Source: Datnioides undecimradiatus (taxonomy: Eukaryota > Chordata > Actinopteri > Lobotiformes > Datnioididae). Taken from it: a stretch of DNA of 64,000 nt. The position numbers were made by a program, and so were the translations under genes. This document shows positions 1 to 12,400 of this stretch, piece after piece (position 1 is the stretch's first letter; each line of letters opens with the position of its first letter). Where the stretch lies: the NCBI GenBank assembly GCA_008933995.1, contig WARS01000010.1:8225001-8289000 (forward strand), in the 5' to 3' direction. Below the pieces are notes generated by a model. The model saw only the letters and a program-made list of their open reading frames with translations, was not told the origin of the DNA and did not search any database.

Positions 1-3000
1 TCACAGGAAGAACTAATCTCAACTTTCGAAATAACAAATTCAACCCTGTCACAAAGCTTTGAGGGAATGCTGGTGCGGCCACTTTAGAGACATTTACACC
101 CAACAATGCTAACTTGCCCCTCTCAGAGCACTCTAATTATTGAATCTATTAGCATTGTTCAGCTTTATAATTAGCCCTGGGAGGTTAACATGTTTATGAG
201 ACGCATGTAATGGCTCTTTGGGTATTTTATCCAAAAGGTTATTTGAGTCATCAAATCAAAAATGACTAGACAAGAATGACAAACTTTAAACTTGTGGTAA
301 TTGGAGTGACCACAATTACCAGCAGGGCAGTAGTGGACTGTAAATGCATGTTAAGGCTGTTTGTTCTCAAATAGTATTAACTTACTTTTGCATACTTTAG
401 AGTGTAGAGTGCTAAAACAGTTTCTGTTGTAAGTTCTAGCATTGCTCCACTCAAACGTTGTTTCCTCGCATTAGCAGCTCCTCATTATTCAGCTCCTTTT
501 CTCTGCTGTTCCATGTGTTATACATGTTAATATAATTCCATATCACCAGCTGGTGTTTAAAAGCAATAAACGCAAAAGGTAGTTGGTGTTTGTAGGCACG
601 GCTTCACGGGCCGACACATAGAACGGCGTTCACGAACAACAAATAAGAGGGAAAGGGAAATGAATAATGACCTCATCGGCTTTCCACGAAGGAAAAGCAG
701 ACAGAGACTGAAAGCTCCATCCTTCCATTCATCCTGGCCCTCTCAGGCCTGTGATAAGGTAGAGTTGAGCCACCCTTTATTTACCACTGTAGCCCCAATT
801 ACAAGTACATGTAAACAAACAGGAAAATATGGAGGACAAACAACATTTCTAGTGATGCTGCATGCTGGGTGTCATGACAGGTCAATTTTTAAATGTGACC
901 ATATCAGGACGAGGCATGCAGGAACAACATGCTCCCTCGGCTTGAATGTCAAAAAACAGACTGTTGCCTTCCTATCACTAGCAGAAATAGTGGTCGCACA
1001 GTGGATGAATTACCATCCCCTCCATGCTCCAGCTCGATTCTAATAAGCACCGGATTGTTCATGAAAATGGGGAGAAAAAAACAGAGAGGGTGAAAAGATA
1101 GAAATCCATTTGTAAGTCTAGGCTGTGACTATTTGCATGGCGATGAAGGCCCTGAGTGTTCGCAGTGTTCAGATGTGAGTCTCAGACAATAGAGCCTGTG
1201 TTTGTTCTTCTCCAGGAAGTTTGAGAAGGGCAGAAAAGGGGAGAGAAGAAGAAGAAAAGGGGAGGTCGTCAGCGGAGGGGATTACGCATTGTGAGAACCA
1301 CGCGCATTCGCTTCTGCCATTGTGGTGACTGAATTGCTTTCCAGTACCAGGGTATTTAGTCAAGCAGATTGCGTTTCTTTACACCCTGCGATGATCCCTC
1401 TTGATAGTGGTTGGTGACAAGTGGCTTGGATGGGCAGCAGCATCACACAAACAGGTGGGTGAACTGATGGATGAGACACATGTACATTGTCAGAAGATAA
1501 TCAGATGCAATTTCATGTGTTACCCAAGGAAGGATGCATAGAAGAATACAAAGAGTAAAGTTCATTTAAACGTGAAAGCAGCAGCGAAATGGCTGAGAAT
1601 TCATACTAGCACAGTACAATCAATTCTACATAAGTCCTGGGAATCTTTGTGTTTGTCATAGCAAGAAATCTGTACATTTCTTGCCTCTTTAAGATGGCTG
1701 CTGGCCCTTTCCTAATGTTTTATCTTTAGACATAATTGACGCCAATATTTCAAATTGCTTAAGACTCACTTTGAAGTGGATTTACTGGGGTTTAACAAAG
1801 TGATGTTGTTGTGTAAAAGTTTTTTAAATTGCCCATCTGAGGCCTCTGTGTTACCAACTGAAAAAGTTTCTTTCATTTAAACAGACACTTTTATTCACTA
1901 TATTGAGTAACTGACCTCTGCGTACTTGGCTACGGTGCATAGCAACAAAACACAAACTTTCATTGCAACCCACCTTCAGGAATTGAGTGTAAAAGTTTCA
2001 TTCACACGTGGCAGTATTAAATAATGAACTTACTATTCCCATGACCTTTCTTTAGGTGGATCATTTCAGACGTGCTCTTATTGAAATAACTTGTCTGTCC
2101 ATTATTTTGTTCCACCTATTCAAGGGCAGTGGACAGTTGCACACAAATGCCTCATCTGTAACTGCAGAATATCCTCATTATATGAGGAGAAAAGCTTGGG
2201 CAAGTAATAAACTGTCTGGAAACTGCTAACATGAGGCAGCATTACAGAGTATTCCAAGTACATAGTCCCATAGAAATTATGCCTGAAAAAGACTGGGGAG
2301 GTGAGGATCACAGCCCATACTCAAATTCTCTTCTGTGACTCAAATATGTGCATTGAGATGATCGTCCACTCTCAGAATGCTGTCCATGTCTTGTAGTCCT
2401 CACGGCTTAATCTGACATTTTGTCACTTTTTTATGGATAATTGCCTGCCTCTTTTTTATTTTGGAGCATCAGTTAATTGTTTTCAATGAAAAAGAAAGAA
2501 GACATATGATCGGATGTAGTCCTATCACTGATAAATAATTCCTGACACTTGCTAAACAGTAATGATTTCCACTCGTGCACATAATAAAATCAAACAAATT
2601 ACTTACTTGCCAGTACATGATGGCTTGACATTCCCCTCTTGTTCTATCTCAGTCTCTGGACTCATTTAAGGTCCTGATTTAGGGAAATGTAAACTACATG
2701 TCAGTGTTATTGTTATACGGAGCTGAACAGTAAACAACAAGTCCCATGATAAGCTCCCAAATGACCAATTAAGGACATTTTGTCTTGGAAGGGTGATCTT
2801 AACGACACAAGACTTTACAGATGGATATTCCTTTAAGATTGCAAGTAGCTGTGGTTAAATGAAAGGTTTGGGTCTATATTTAGATCCATTGTCAAGTTTC
2901 AGCTTTGCACATTTTTCACATTTTTCTCTTTTTCAATTATCCCACATTAGACCAAGTCAGAAGATTGATGCATGGAAAACAGCATAATTAATGCTTATAT

Positions 3001-6000
3001 AAAGTTAGCATCGTGGTGCAGTTAGCGTTGGCAGTGCATATTGACACAGTGTCATCCACAATGTCAAGTGGAAGCAGCTTTTTCTTTATTGCTGCGTTTC
3101 AACATTTGCGCTGGCACATTAGACACATTTGAACATCGTCCTGGAACCATTTCTACAACAGAGCGACATTTTATTAGCTAGAACACATCACCATATAGGA
3201 AAATAATGTGACGGTCTCAGCGCATCTAGTGCTTAACATTGTGAGACTGCAGCTCGTTGTCATTCTGTCATGTGGTAGAGTAGCGTACTGTACTGTACAT
3301 ACAGGCTGCAGGAAGTCTGCTGGAAATGGTAGGAAGGCCTATTAGAGGTAATGAATGGTTGTCAACCTCAGGGCACTCTGTATGTACTGCATGTCATGTA
3401 GAAATGAGAATTTCTTTTGAAGGGAGAAATTTGACCATAGAGTTCAGTGGATGGGTCTTGTCTTTTATTTTTTTATTTTTTCTCAGAACTTGTATGCCTG
3501 TAAAAGATAACTGATGGATCATTAAAGGCTTGCATGGAACAGATCTATCACCATATTTGAAAATCAGATTCTGGCAGTGTCATCATTATTATTATTATTA
3601 TTATCAAGCACTACCGAGATAGCTGTCACACATGGACGTGTTTTACCAGCTCCCTAATACCTTTGCTATTTACAGACCCAGGGCTTGGAGTGTTTTGGCA
3701 TATCCATTATTTTCCCAGAATTTCATCACTTATTTCTCGAAAAACCAGTCTTGTTAAATTGACACCCAAACATCTGTTGACCTGTGCACTATTCCAGCCA
3801 CATCAGTACAGGCTGAGACCCCCAGGAAGATTTTTTTTGCGCATACTCCTTGGCATGTTGGCAGCCGAGCAGTTGCTCAGAGTAACATCATTGAGGGCTG
3901 TTGTCTGGTTTTGGCTCAAGACGTTCAGTTTGGGCACGTGCTTGGCAGCCCTATGAAAGACCATAACTGCTCACGATTCACTGGTCACTAATTGGAATGT
4001 CACTCCACAATGCTTGGAGATATGACTACAGCCCGTAAAGACATACATAAGCACAAACACATACTTTCACGTTCTGTATCGAAATTGAATTCCAGAAGTG
4101 AAGGCCGACATCAGTAATTGATTTTACCAGCTCATTACAAATGGGTCTTGACGGCTAATTTACTTTTACAAGATTAAACATGAACATTATGAGCTGTTAA
4201 AGCATTAATACTGCAACTACTCAAACTGCTGAAACAACTTCCTGTGGAATACTCTATATTTTAAATTTCCCCCGGGACCATCGATGCTAAAAACGCACGC
4301 ACTTATGTTCTCGTGCAGCACTTTAGATTAAAGCGTCCACATTGTGGGGCCATATATGTCACATGCTGATATTACAGTGTCGAAAAACTCTATTAAGAGT
4401 TATTAGAATTATAGCTATTGTGACTTCTAGACCTTAATAACAACTGATCCCACTGAGCACTGATGTATGTTTTGTATGCCTGACTGGAGAGCAGTAACAT
4501 TTGGTTTGGGGTTTCATGTCTAGATAATTCATTTGCGATGAAAATGACTGTGAGACAGAAGTCTAAAATGATAGCAAAGTGAAAGAACATTTCAAGCCAA
4601 ACACACCTACACAGAGACAAAAATATGCTCTAAATATATTCTAATTTCACAGGAAGAATCCATTATTCACTGACGAAAAAGGAGCAGGTTAGGAAGTCCA
4701 ACAAGCCCAGACACCAGCGTTCACCTTTACTATCATTGTGTGACAGAGCTGTGTTGTGCTATCTCTTTGGCAATATGTTGAGTTGACAGTTTGTAGTTAT
4801 GGTTACTAGTAAAGAGAAAAGACTCTAAAGTTAATCCTTATATAAAGAGGAAATGAATTTGTAAATTTAAAGTCTGTTAACTTTGGTGGGGTAGTCAGTT
4901 CAAGATACTTTATTTGTGTTGTCCCAACTAATTTGCTGTCTTGTCTGACTTTTCATTGTCCTTACACTCTTGACCCTGATCTCGGTGCTCATTATAATTG
5001 GTGCATCGATTCGACTCATAGTTGTCAGAGGCATGTGTGTCTCTGTTTTTCCATGGCTGGGGAGACATTGATCTAATTAGAAGTCTTCATTAGTCAGCTG
5101 CAGAGTGCAGTGTCATGCTTAAGGAATGATGTTCAGGCCCTGCTCCCCCCACTAAGAAACACAATCGAGGGCCTTGTCTGAATTATAAACAGAGGGCTGT
5201 TTTCAGCCTCCCATGCAGGATGCAAGACAAAAAAAGGAGAGTTCAGACAAAGGGTTTGTCTTTCTCTTGAAAAATGTAATCTGACTTGCATGATTTTGCT
5301 GTAAAACTGAGTTGTTGTGCTATGGATTTGACATAACTCTTTAGATAAGCAAAAAAAGCATCATGTCCCCATAGATGCTATTTTATCAGACCAACATGTC
5401 CCTACAGACCTATAATCCCCTTTAATAACATCACCCCACTGATTGTAACCTGGATATTAATAGAAAAGATGATATGGCTAGCCAACAATATTTTTCATGC
5501 AATTAGCAAATTTAAAATGTTTAAAGTGGTTTGATTGTTAACTTAAAGTAAAATTTAACTTTCAGTTAATAATCTCAACTGTTTATTCATTATTTTAGTA
5601 AACACAGTGTTCAGTTCAAAGGGTAAGCCGCATATCAAATCAAATTGTAACATCTTTGTTTTCCAATAACCCCAGCAACTAGAACCCCCCCCCCCCCCCC
5701 AAGATACACGTTTGCCTGGTTGGTAATCAATGGCATAGAAGACAGTCGTTTTTATTTACAGCATCTAAACTCCTCAGCACAGATTTGCCTTTCATATTCT
5801 TAAAATAAACTCAAATTTTAGACAGATATGCACAACCTCTAAATGTTGCTTAACAAACCACCAAATGCTCCGAATGCATATTTAAAGCTTTGTTTAATTA
5901 AACACTTGATTTTGGGGATTTTATACTACACTGCTACAGATTGAAATTTGCTCATTTTGCAACCTCTGTGCGCTGTTGGAAATTTATCACTGCAGCCATT

Positions 6001-6160
6001 AATTAAATTGTTAACTTTTATTTCAGAGACATGAGCATGCATACAAACCACATCATAACAAGATATGATACAGCACTGCCGGGATCATGAATTACTGTCC
6101 TGTCGAATGAGGAATTGGTAGTGCTGGAAGAGTGATACCTCTATATTCTGTCCACTAACC
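1..6160. other. 5' flank of cdh19, non-coding
   Basis: No exon or recognised repeat family beyond simple sequence: an ATT run at about 3584-3604 and a 16-base C run at 5685-5700. Open frames here (for example 660-1043) have no recognisable domains. The cdh19 promoter and any 5' non-coding exon must lie in or beyond this region, but I see no convincing core promoter. Confidence 0.6.
5685..5700. repeat. C homopolymer, 16 bases
   Basis: Uninterrupted C run followed by AAGATACACG. Length in the true genome may differ, since such runs are hard to read. Confidence 0.95.
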
Positions 6161-6406
6161 ATGGGAAGTGCAGAGGAAATGCATGGATGGACAGTAAAAC
6201 TGAGCATGCCGAGTGTTTTGGCCATGGTGACAGTCTTTTCTATGATTCCTGGCGGGATGCTGAGCGATATGAGACGTACTCAGGGTCTGGAAGCCCAACA
6301 ATTGGCCCAGGGGTCCACTCATCTGCACCGTCGCCTGAAGAGAGGCTGGATCTGGAAACAGCTGTTTGTCCCCGAGGAAGATCCCACTCCTCGTGTTATT
6401 GGCCAG
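6161..6406 (+). CDS. cdh19: cdh19 coding exon 1: signal peptide, propeptide, start of EC1
   Basis: 82 codons, ends in phase 0 at CAG followed by GTACCA. Encodes a hydrophobic leader around residues 16-34, a propeptide rich in Gln and His, the furin site RLKR, and the mature N-terminus [13 protein letters not shown] second in-frame ATG at 6179 would shorten the leader by six residues and cannot be excluded. A non-coding first exon may lie upstream but is not recognisable. Confidence 0.9.
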
Positions 6407-9400
6407 GTACCACTTCGGATTGAATGTCCTCCACGTCCTTGATACGGCACTTCCCTTTTAAAAATGCATGTTTTCTGGTTACCTCTGAGAAAACTGCTTT
6501 AAAAAATCAAGCTTTCATACACCACCTCCTCTTTTTACAGCTCAAATCTGACTCTGACCGAGGAGAGTTTTCTATCAAGTACATACTATCAGGAGAAGGC
6601 GCCGGAGATGTGTTTGAGATAGATGAGTATTCAGGGGAGATCCGGACACTGAAGAAGCTCGACCGTGAGGAAAAGGCCTTCTACATCCTTCAGGCCCAGG
6701 CTATCAACAGGAGATCCAATGAACCAGAGGAACCGCAATCAGAGTTCATCATCAAGGTGCAGGACATCAATGACAATGTCCCGCATTTCCAGAACGAACC
6801 ATATGTGTCCAGCATCCCTGAAATGTGTCCAATGGGTAGGTTTAAGAAAGACATGGGGAAACAAACCCTGCCTTACTGTAAGAATTGAAAGAACATTTAT
6901 GTTAATTCAATTTAAAGACCCAGTTCACAGATCATCCCACCCCAACAAGAAAAAATAAGTATGTCACTTGCTTTAAGTGGCACAGTATGCCATTAGTATG
7001 GTTTTACTCAGAAAATAGGTTTGTCAGCAGCTTTAGTTCAGGCTGAGACACAACTGTGGAAGGAGTTGCCATAACATTTTGTACAGAAATTATGATTCAT
7101 CCGACCTTGCATCCAGCATTATCGTCAGGTCCGTCTATTCATTTTTCTTATATTTTGGATTTTAACTAAAAAGTCAGTGAAATTTGTGATTTTCATCTGT
7201 GTTCTTTGTGCTTTTCTAATTAACGAATGTTAACAAGCTAACACGCTACAATCAGAGCTCTATACCCACTAACATAAAGCATTGTGATGTGAAGTTTGAG
7301 GACTAATTAAATAATTCTTGACAATTAAATGAAAAGATTGGGGACACTCTCTTAACATAAAACAGACTGAATTAACATGTATTGTTTTAGGGACAGTTAC
7401 TTTCTGAAATCCTTGTAGCCAGGCAACCTAGGTGGTAAAATAAAATAAGATATAACATTTAATTAGTTTGGTTTTGAAGGGTTTGTGAGGCTCTTTTTCC
7501 CTGTTTCCAATTTGTATGCTGAGGTAAACTATCTAGTTGTTAACATCTAGCTACACATTTACAGATGTGAGAGTAATTGATATTGAATATTTAATATTGT
7601 AAAATCGATCCCATGTAACTCTAACTTTGCTAAGGACACAAATAAGCAATTTCACAAAATGTTGAACTCTTGTTAGATGAAAACACATCAATGTCCTAGA
7701 AGAGCCTGGGTTTTTTTCCAAAACACTAAACATGGCATAATTTAATATTCACATGATTGGCTATATTACCATGATTAACATGTTTCACAGACTCATTTAT
7801 TCAAAATATTATTTTTTCAATAAGCGTCTTTGAGTGTCCTGTAAAGCGCCATATAGATTGAATGTATTATTATTATTATTATTAATATTATTAATCAAGT
7901 GATTAGTTTTCTTATGAACAAAGGCTCTTTCATAAAAGTTCCTAAAAGTTTTCTATGAAAAAAATTGTTAGAAGCTTTATTGTTTCTGAGGATATACTTT
8001 TCAAATGAATTTTCTTAACTCAAATCTTGAGTGAAAACAATGACGCAAAGGTTATATGAATGTCTGTCATCTGTCCCCATTCAGGAAGTCAAAAGTATTA
8101 GATTCTGAATCATAGCTCTGATGCCTTAAATTTCTTAAATAATGCTATTATAACCACTGGCCTTTCATACCACAAACATTACCATTTCAATTTATATGTA
8201 ATCTGCTTTTGCGGCATAATATCTCACTCGTAATAAATCATAATGCATTTGACTCGGAAAGGGGAAAGTGAGTGGGGAAGGCTGGAGTGCGGGCGACTGA
8301 AAATAAGAAATGCTGCGGTAAATCCCTGCCAGGAAGAGAAAAACAGAGTGCTCTCTGGGAGAAAAAAAAGAATGAGATAGACAAGAGGGCTGAGCGAGAG
8401 AAAGATACTGTAGAGAGCAAGGTGAGGAGAATGATATGGTCGGCAGAGAAAAGGGTAGTAAGTGTGAAAGATAGAGGTGAAACTGAATCTGAGTGCAAAG
8501 GAGAGAAAACGAGGGGCAGGTGGATAGAGAGAGAGAGATGTCGCTATAGGGCTGGAGAGGCTGTCAGACACACCTGCATGGCCTCACTGAGTTGTGAAAG
8601 GCCAAAGCTACTCCCCACCCCCACTCCTCCAACCCTCGGCCCTTTGTCGACATCCCTCCTCTAACCCTACCTCAACTCCACCCCTCACCCCCCTCTTCCA
8701 TTTCCACCGCTCCCCTCCCTGAGCCAGACAGACAGACCCTGCGGGACTGTGGCATAATCACTTTATTTCCCCGTCGACTGGAACTGCTGCCTGAGCTAAC
8801 TCTGACTGTGTGATCCGCTCCCCCCCACAGGGACCACAGTGGCCCAGGTGACAGCCACAGATGCTGATGATCCCATGTTTGGAAACAACGCCAAGCTCAT
8901 CTACTCCATCCTGCAGGGGGAGCCCTACTTCTCTGTGGAGCCAAAGACGGGTATTACGTGACAGATACAGAGGCTATTGATTAGTTGTATACAAATTCAT
9001 TCACCAGAGGTCGGCCTGCACAGAAATAATGTTTAACTTCACAACAAGTGGGCTTAAACAAGACAGAAGGGCACAAATGTTACCAATTTCAGGCAGCTGA
9101 GCCAGGAAGTGTCTTGTCTTCGGGCTCTGCCTCTCTGGTCTCAGTCACTTTTAACAAGTCAGACACTGTTTCTCACTTTGAATTGTAAAAAATCCTGTGC
9201 CAGCTTCTCTTAAAAACAATTATTTACAGATTTTAGCGTGTTTACTGGTTCAGCCAATGCAAGTGCGTGTACATTTACACTCTTTACTTGTGTGATACAG
9301 AGGTCAGTTACAACACTTCCCACACACACATTGTTGACCTGAACTGTGAAGAGTTGGGGGAGAGAATTATTGACGTCAAAAAAAAAAAAAAAAAAAGTTT

Positions 9401-12400
9401 AAATGCAAATGAATGCAATATGTAAAAAAAAAAATCTGAGTTTTTTTAGGAAATCAATTGTTAGTTTTACTGAGCAGTGGGCAGAGGTTGACTCCAAACC
9501 ACTAAGTTGTAGTTTTGCTCATGGCTTCAGTTAACCTAAGGATAGATACCATGAAAATACCAAAACCAGCAAGCAAGTATAGCCAAAGTCTGATATTTAT
9601 ATTGTGTTACTTGTCACTTTCCTCTCGGCACCTCCATAACTATGTAAAAACTGCTGAAAACATATCAGCGAGTCACACTGTTGCACTGTGGGGACATGCG
9701 CCTTCGCTGGGGAATACATGCGCGCTGCAGTTTATTTTGAGGCGATTCCACCTTCACTGTCCTGAAAAGTATTATTATATTCATTACACCAAAGGTTATC
9801 AATATGATAGGTTATCATTCTGAAAGTAGTCTTCAGGAAGAGTGCTATTTACTGTTGTTACTGACACAAATTAAAACATTCATACCCAATTGTTTAAGTC
9901 TATTCTTCAGCCTTTTTCTTTAAAAAACAGTCAGTTTTTGGTAATAATAAAGACTAAGGACTAACAGATATTTGCCAAATTGATGCAGTTCTCTTATTTA
10001 CCTTTCGCTCTGCTTTGCTAAAGGATAAACTCATCTGCCAGTTGTACTGATATTTCTTTTGTTTACTGATCAAATTTGCACAAACTAAGTAAGTTCTAAG
10101 GATGCACAGGGCTCTCTGAGACAACTTGAGGCAAAGTTTATTTACATTTGCTAATAAGGAATCAATAAATAAGCAAAAAGGTAGAGAACCACACACAGAT
10201 ACACCTGATCTCGTCTGTCCTCCCTCTGCAGGGATTATTGTAACATCATGGTCGAACATGGACCGCGAAGCCAGAGATCAGTACCTGGTGGTGGTGCAAG
10301 TGAAGGATATGCTGGGCCTCAGCGGCGGTCACTCCTCCTCCACCACGGTCACCGTCAGCTTGACTGATGTCAATGACAATGGACCGACTTTCCAGCACCG
10401 TGAGTCACACATACCGTATGAGTCATGGTGATGCAAACACCAAACCATACTCACTTGGGGAATCAATGAGAAAGCACAAAGTGTTTCAGACTGCGAGGAG
10501 ATGTTTGATATTATACCTAAGAGGTATTTGTTTGATCACACTATAGTGGTTCGGGTGGGTGGTTTAAGCTTCCAGCGCTGCATTGGGCCGTACACATCTT
10601 GTTATTTAGACAAAATTAAAAGAAGACAGTCAAAGAAGGAGAGAGAGAGCAACAGAAAGAGAATGAAATAGACAAAAAAAGGATGTTTATGTTCATCTGC
10701 TTGCCTACACATACACGTGTCCCCCACTGGATGAATTTAATCATCCACACATGAAAGGACATTTGTCATGACCTTTGGAAACAAACCTAGCTTTTCTCAG
10801 CGATAAGCCTCACTAAATGAATACCCAGGGAAGAAATCAATTCTGTCGAAATGAGCCAGCAGGGATGATACTTTTAACTATTAATGTCAAATTCACATTC
10901 ATAGCTGGTGCTACTGTATCCCATAGACTCTATGTTCAGTCAAAAGGCCCTATAAATATTGTATGGCCACACTTTCATTTTGAACTGCGCCCTCTGTTTT
11001 GTCACGTAATTGCAAATTATTATCAGCAGGGTTTTTTTTTCCAGGAGCAGCTGGTTGCTGTTGAGTTCCTTGCAGTTGTGGCAGCCGTCCAAATAGAGTC
11101 CCTCAAAGACACAATCACATTTTCTCATCTTCTTATTAGAGTTAGGCTGGGATTATGTGGGGTTGCCACAATTTATCTGTGACTCACACAAACTGACCCT
11201 CCACCACAATGTTCTCCCGTCTTATCACTTTACACACTAGCAGACTCTCTTGACTAGCTATTAACAACTTACTGTCAAGTCCCGTAGGCGCGGTTTTAGT
11301 AAAGAAACTTTTTTTTTTATTGGTTGTTTTTCTCTGAACCTGAGTTATTGTTAACGTGCTGCCACAGAACCAATTTGGTATCATCCAGATTTTGCATTCC
11401 TTTTGATATCCTATTCCAATGTTCAACTTCTCAGGCTGTCAACACGAATCCTTTTCAAAACACTCTTGCCTTCCTCAGACCTGTACGCCTTTGCCATCCC
11501 TGAGAATGCAGCTGTGGGCACCACAGTGGGTAGGATTATGGCAGAGGATGGGGACATTGGCATCAATGCTAGAATGACCTATAGTCTGGAGGACGACCTG
11601 GAGGAAAGCTCCACTTTTATCATCAAAACTGACCCAGTGACACAGGAGGGAGTCATTCTGCTAGCTAAGGTGAATCACTGTCAATCGATCAATTAACAAA
11701 GTTCTTAACTCCTGAATTAATAACCAACTAGTTTGATAATTGACTAATCTTTTGGAGTAATTTTTTCAGAAAAAAATTATCTGATTCAGCTCATTAAATC
11801 TGAATATTTCCTGCTTTCGTGAATCATCTAGGACAGTAGACGGAATACCTTTGGGTTGTGGACAAACAAGTTTTTCACTTTTTTTATGTGTCAAACAACT
11901 AATCAAGTTGTGACAGAATAATCAAGCGATTAATTGATATATGAATTTAACACATGTATTTTTATATTTGTATCTAAGGATTCAAGGGGGTATTAGTGTA
12001 GCAAGAAGTGCTAGTCTGTTTGGAAACAGAGGCCTTTAGGCTCTGAAATATTACTGTTACAAAAACAATAGGCAATCATCATCGTCCATGTTAAATTTCT
12101 AATGTTTAAGATATAATCAAAATTACAGACACCAATGTGAAGTAAAAAAAATCAAAAAATAAAATCGCTGCACTTGATCGAGGGCAAGGCAGCATATCCT
12201 GGCACTCCCCAGTAATCACGCAAGCTCTCAGACAGACAGCTGGCAGAGCACAGCAGCGTCAACGTTAAACCACACAGATACACAGGCGAACCAAAAAAAA
12301 AAAAAAAAAAAATTAAATAATTCCTTAAAAAATTAATGAGCCTACCAGACGCAACAGTGTAACAGCCTGGCACCGAGAGCCAATAATCACACACAGTCAC

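Noticed and set aside
660-1043. 127-residue + strand open frame upstream of cdh19
   Set aside because: No recognisable domain, no flanking splice logic and no codon pattern suggesting selection; length is expected by chance in 64 kb.
8224-8664. Overlapping long open frames on both strands
   Set aside because: They are products of the purine-rich low-complexity block in intron 2 (K/E/R-rich on one strand, S/L/F-rich on the other).
10817-11182. 121-residue frame in cdh19 intron 4
   Set aside because: No cadherin similarity and it lies wholly between exons that join in phase.
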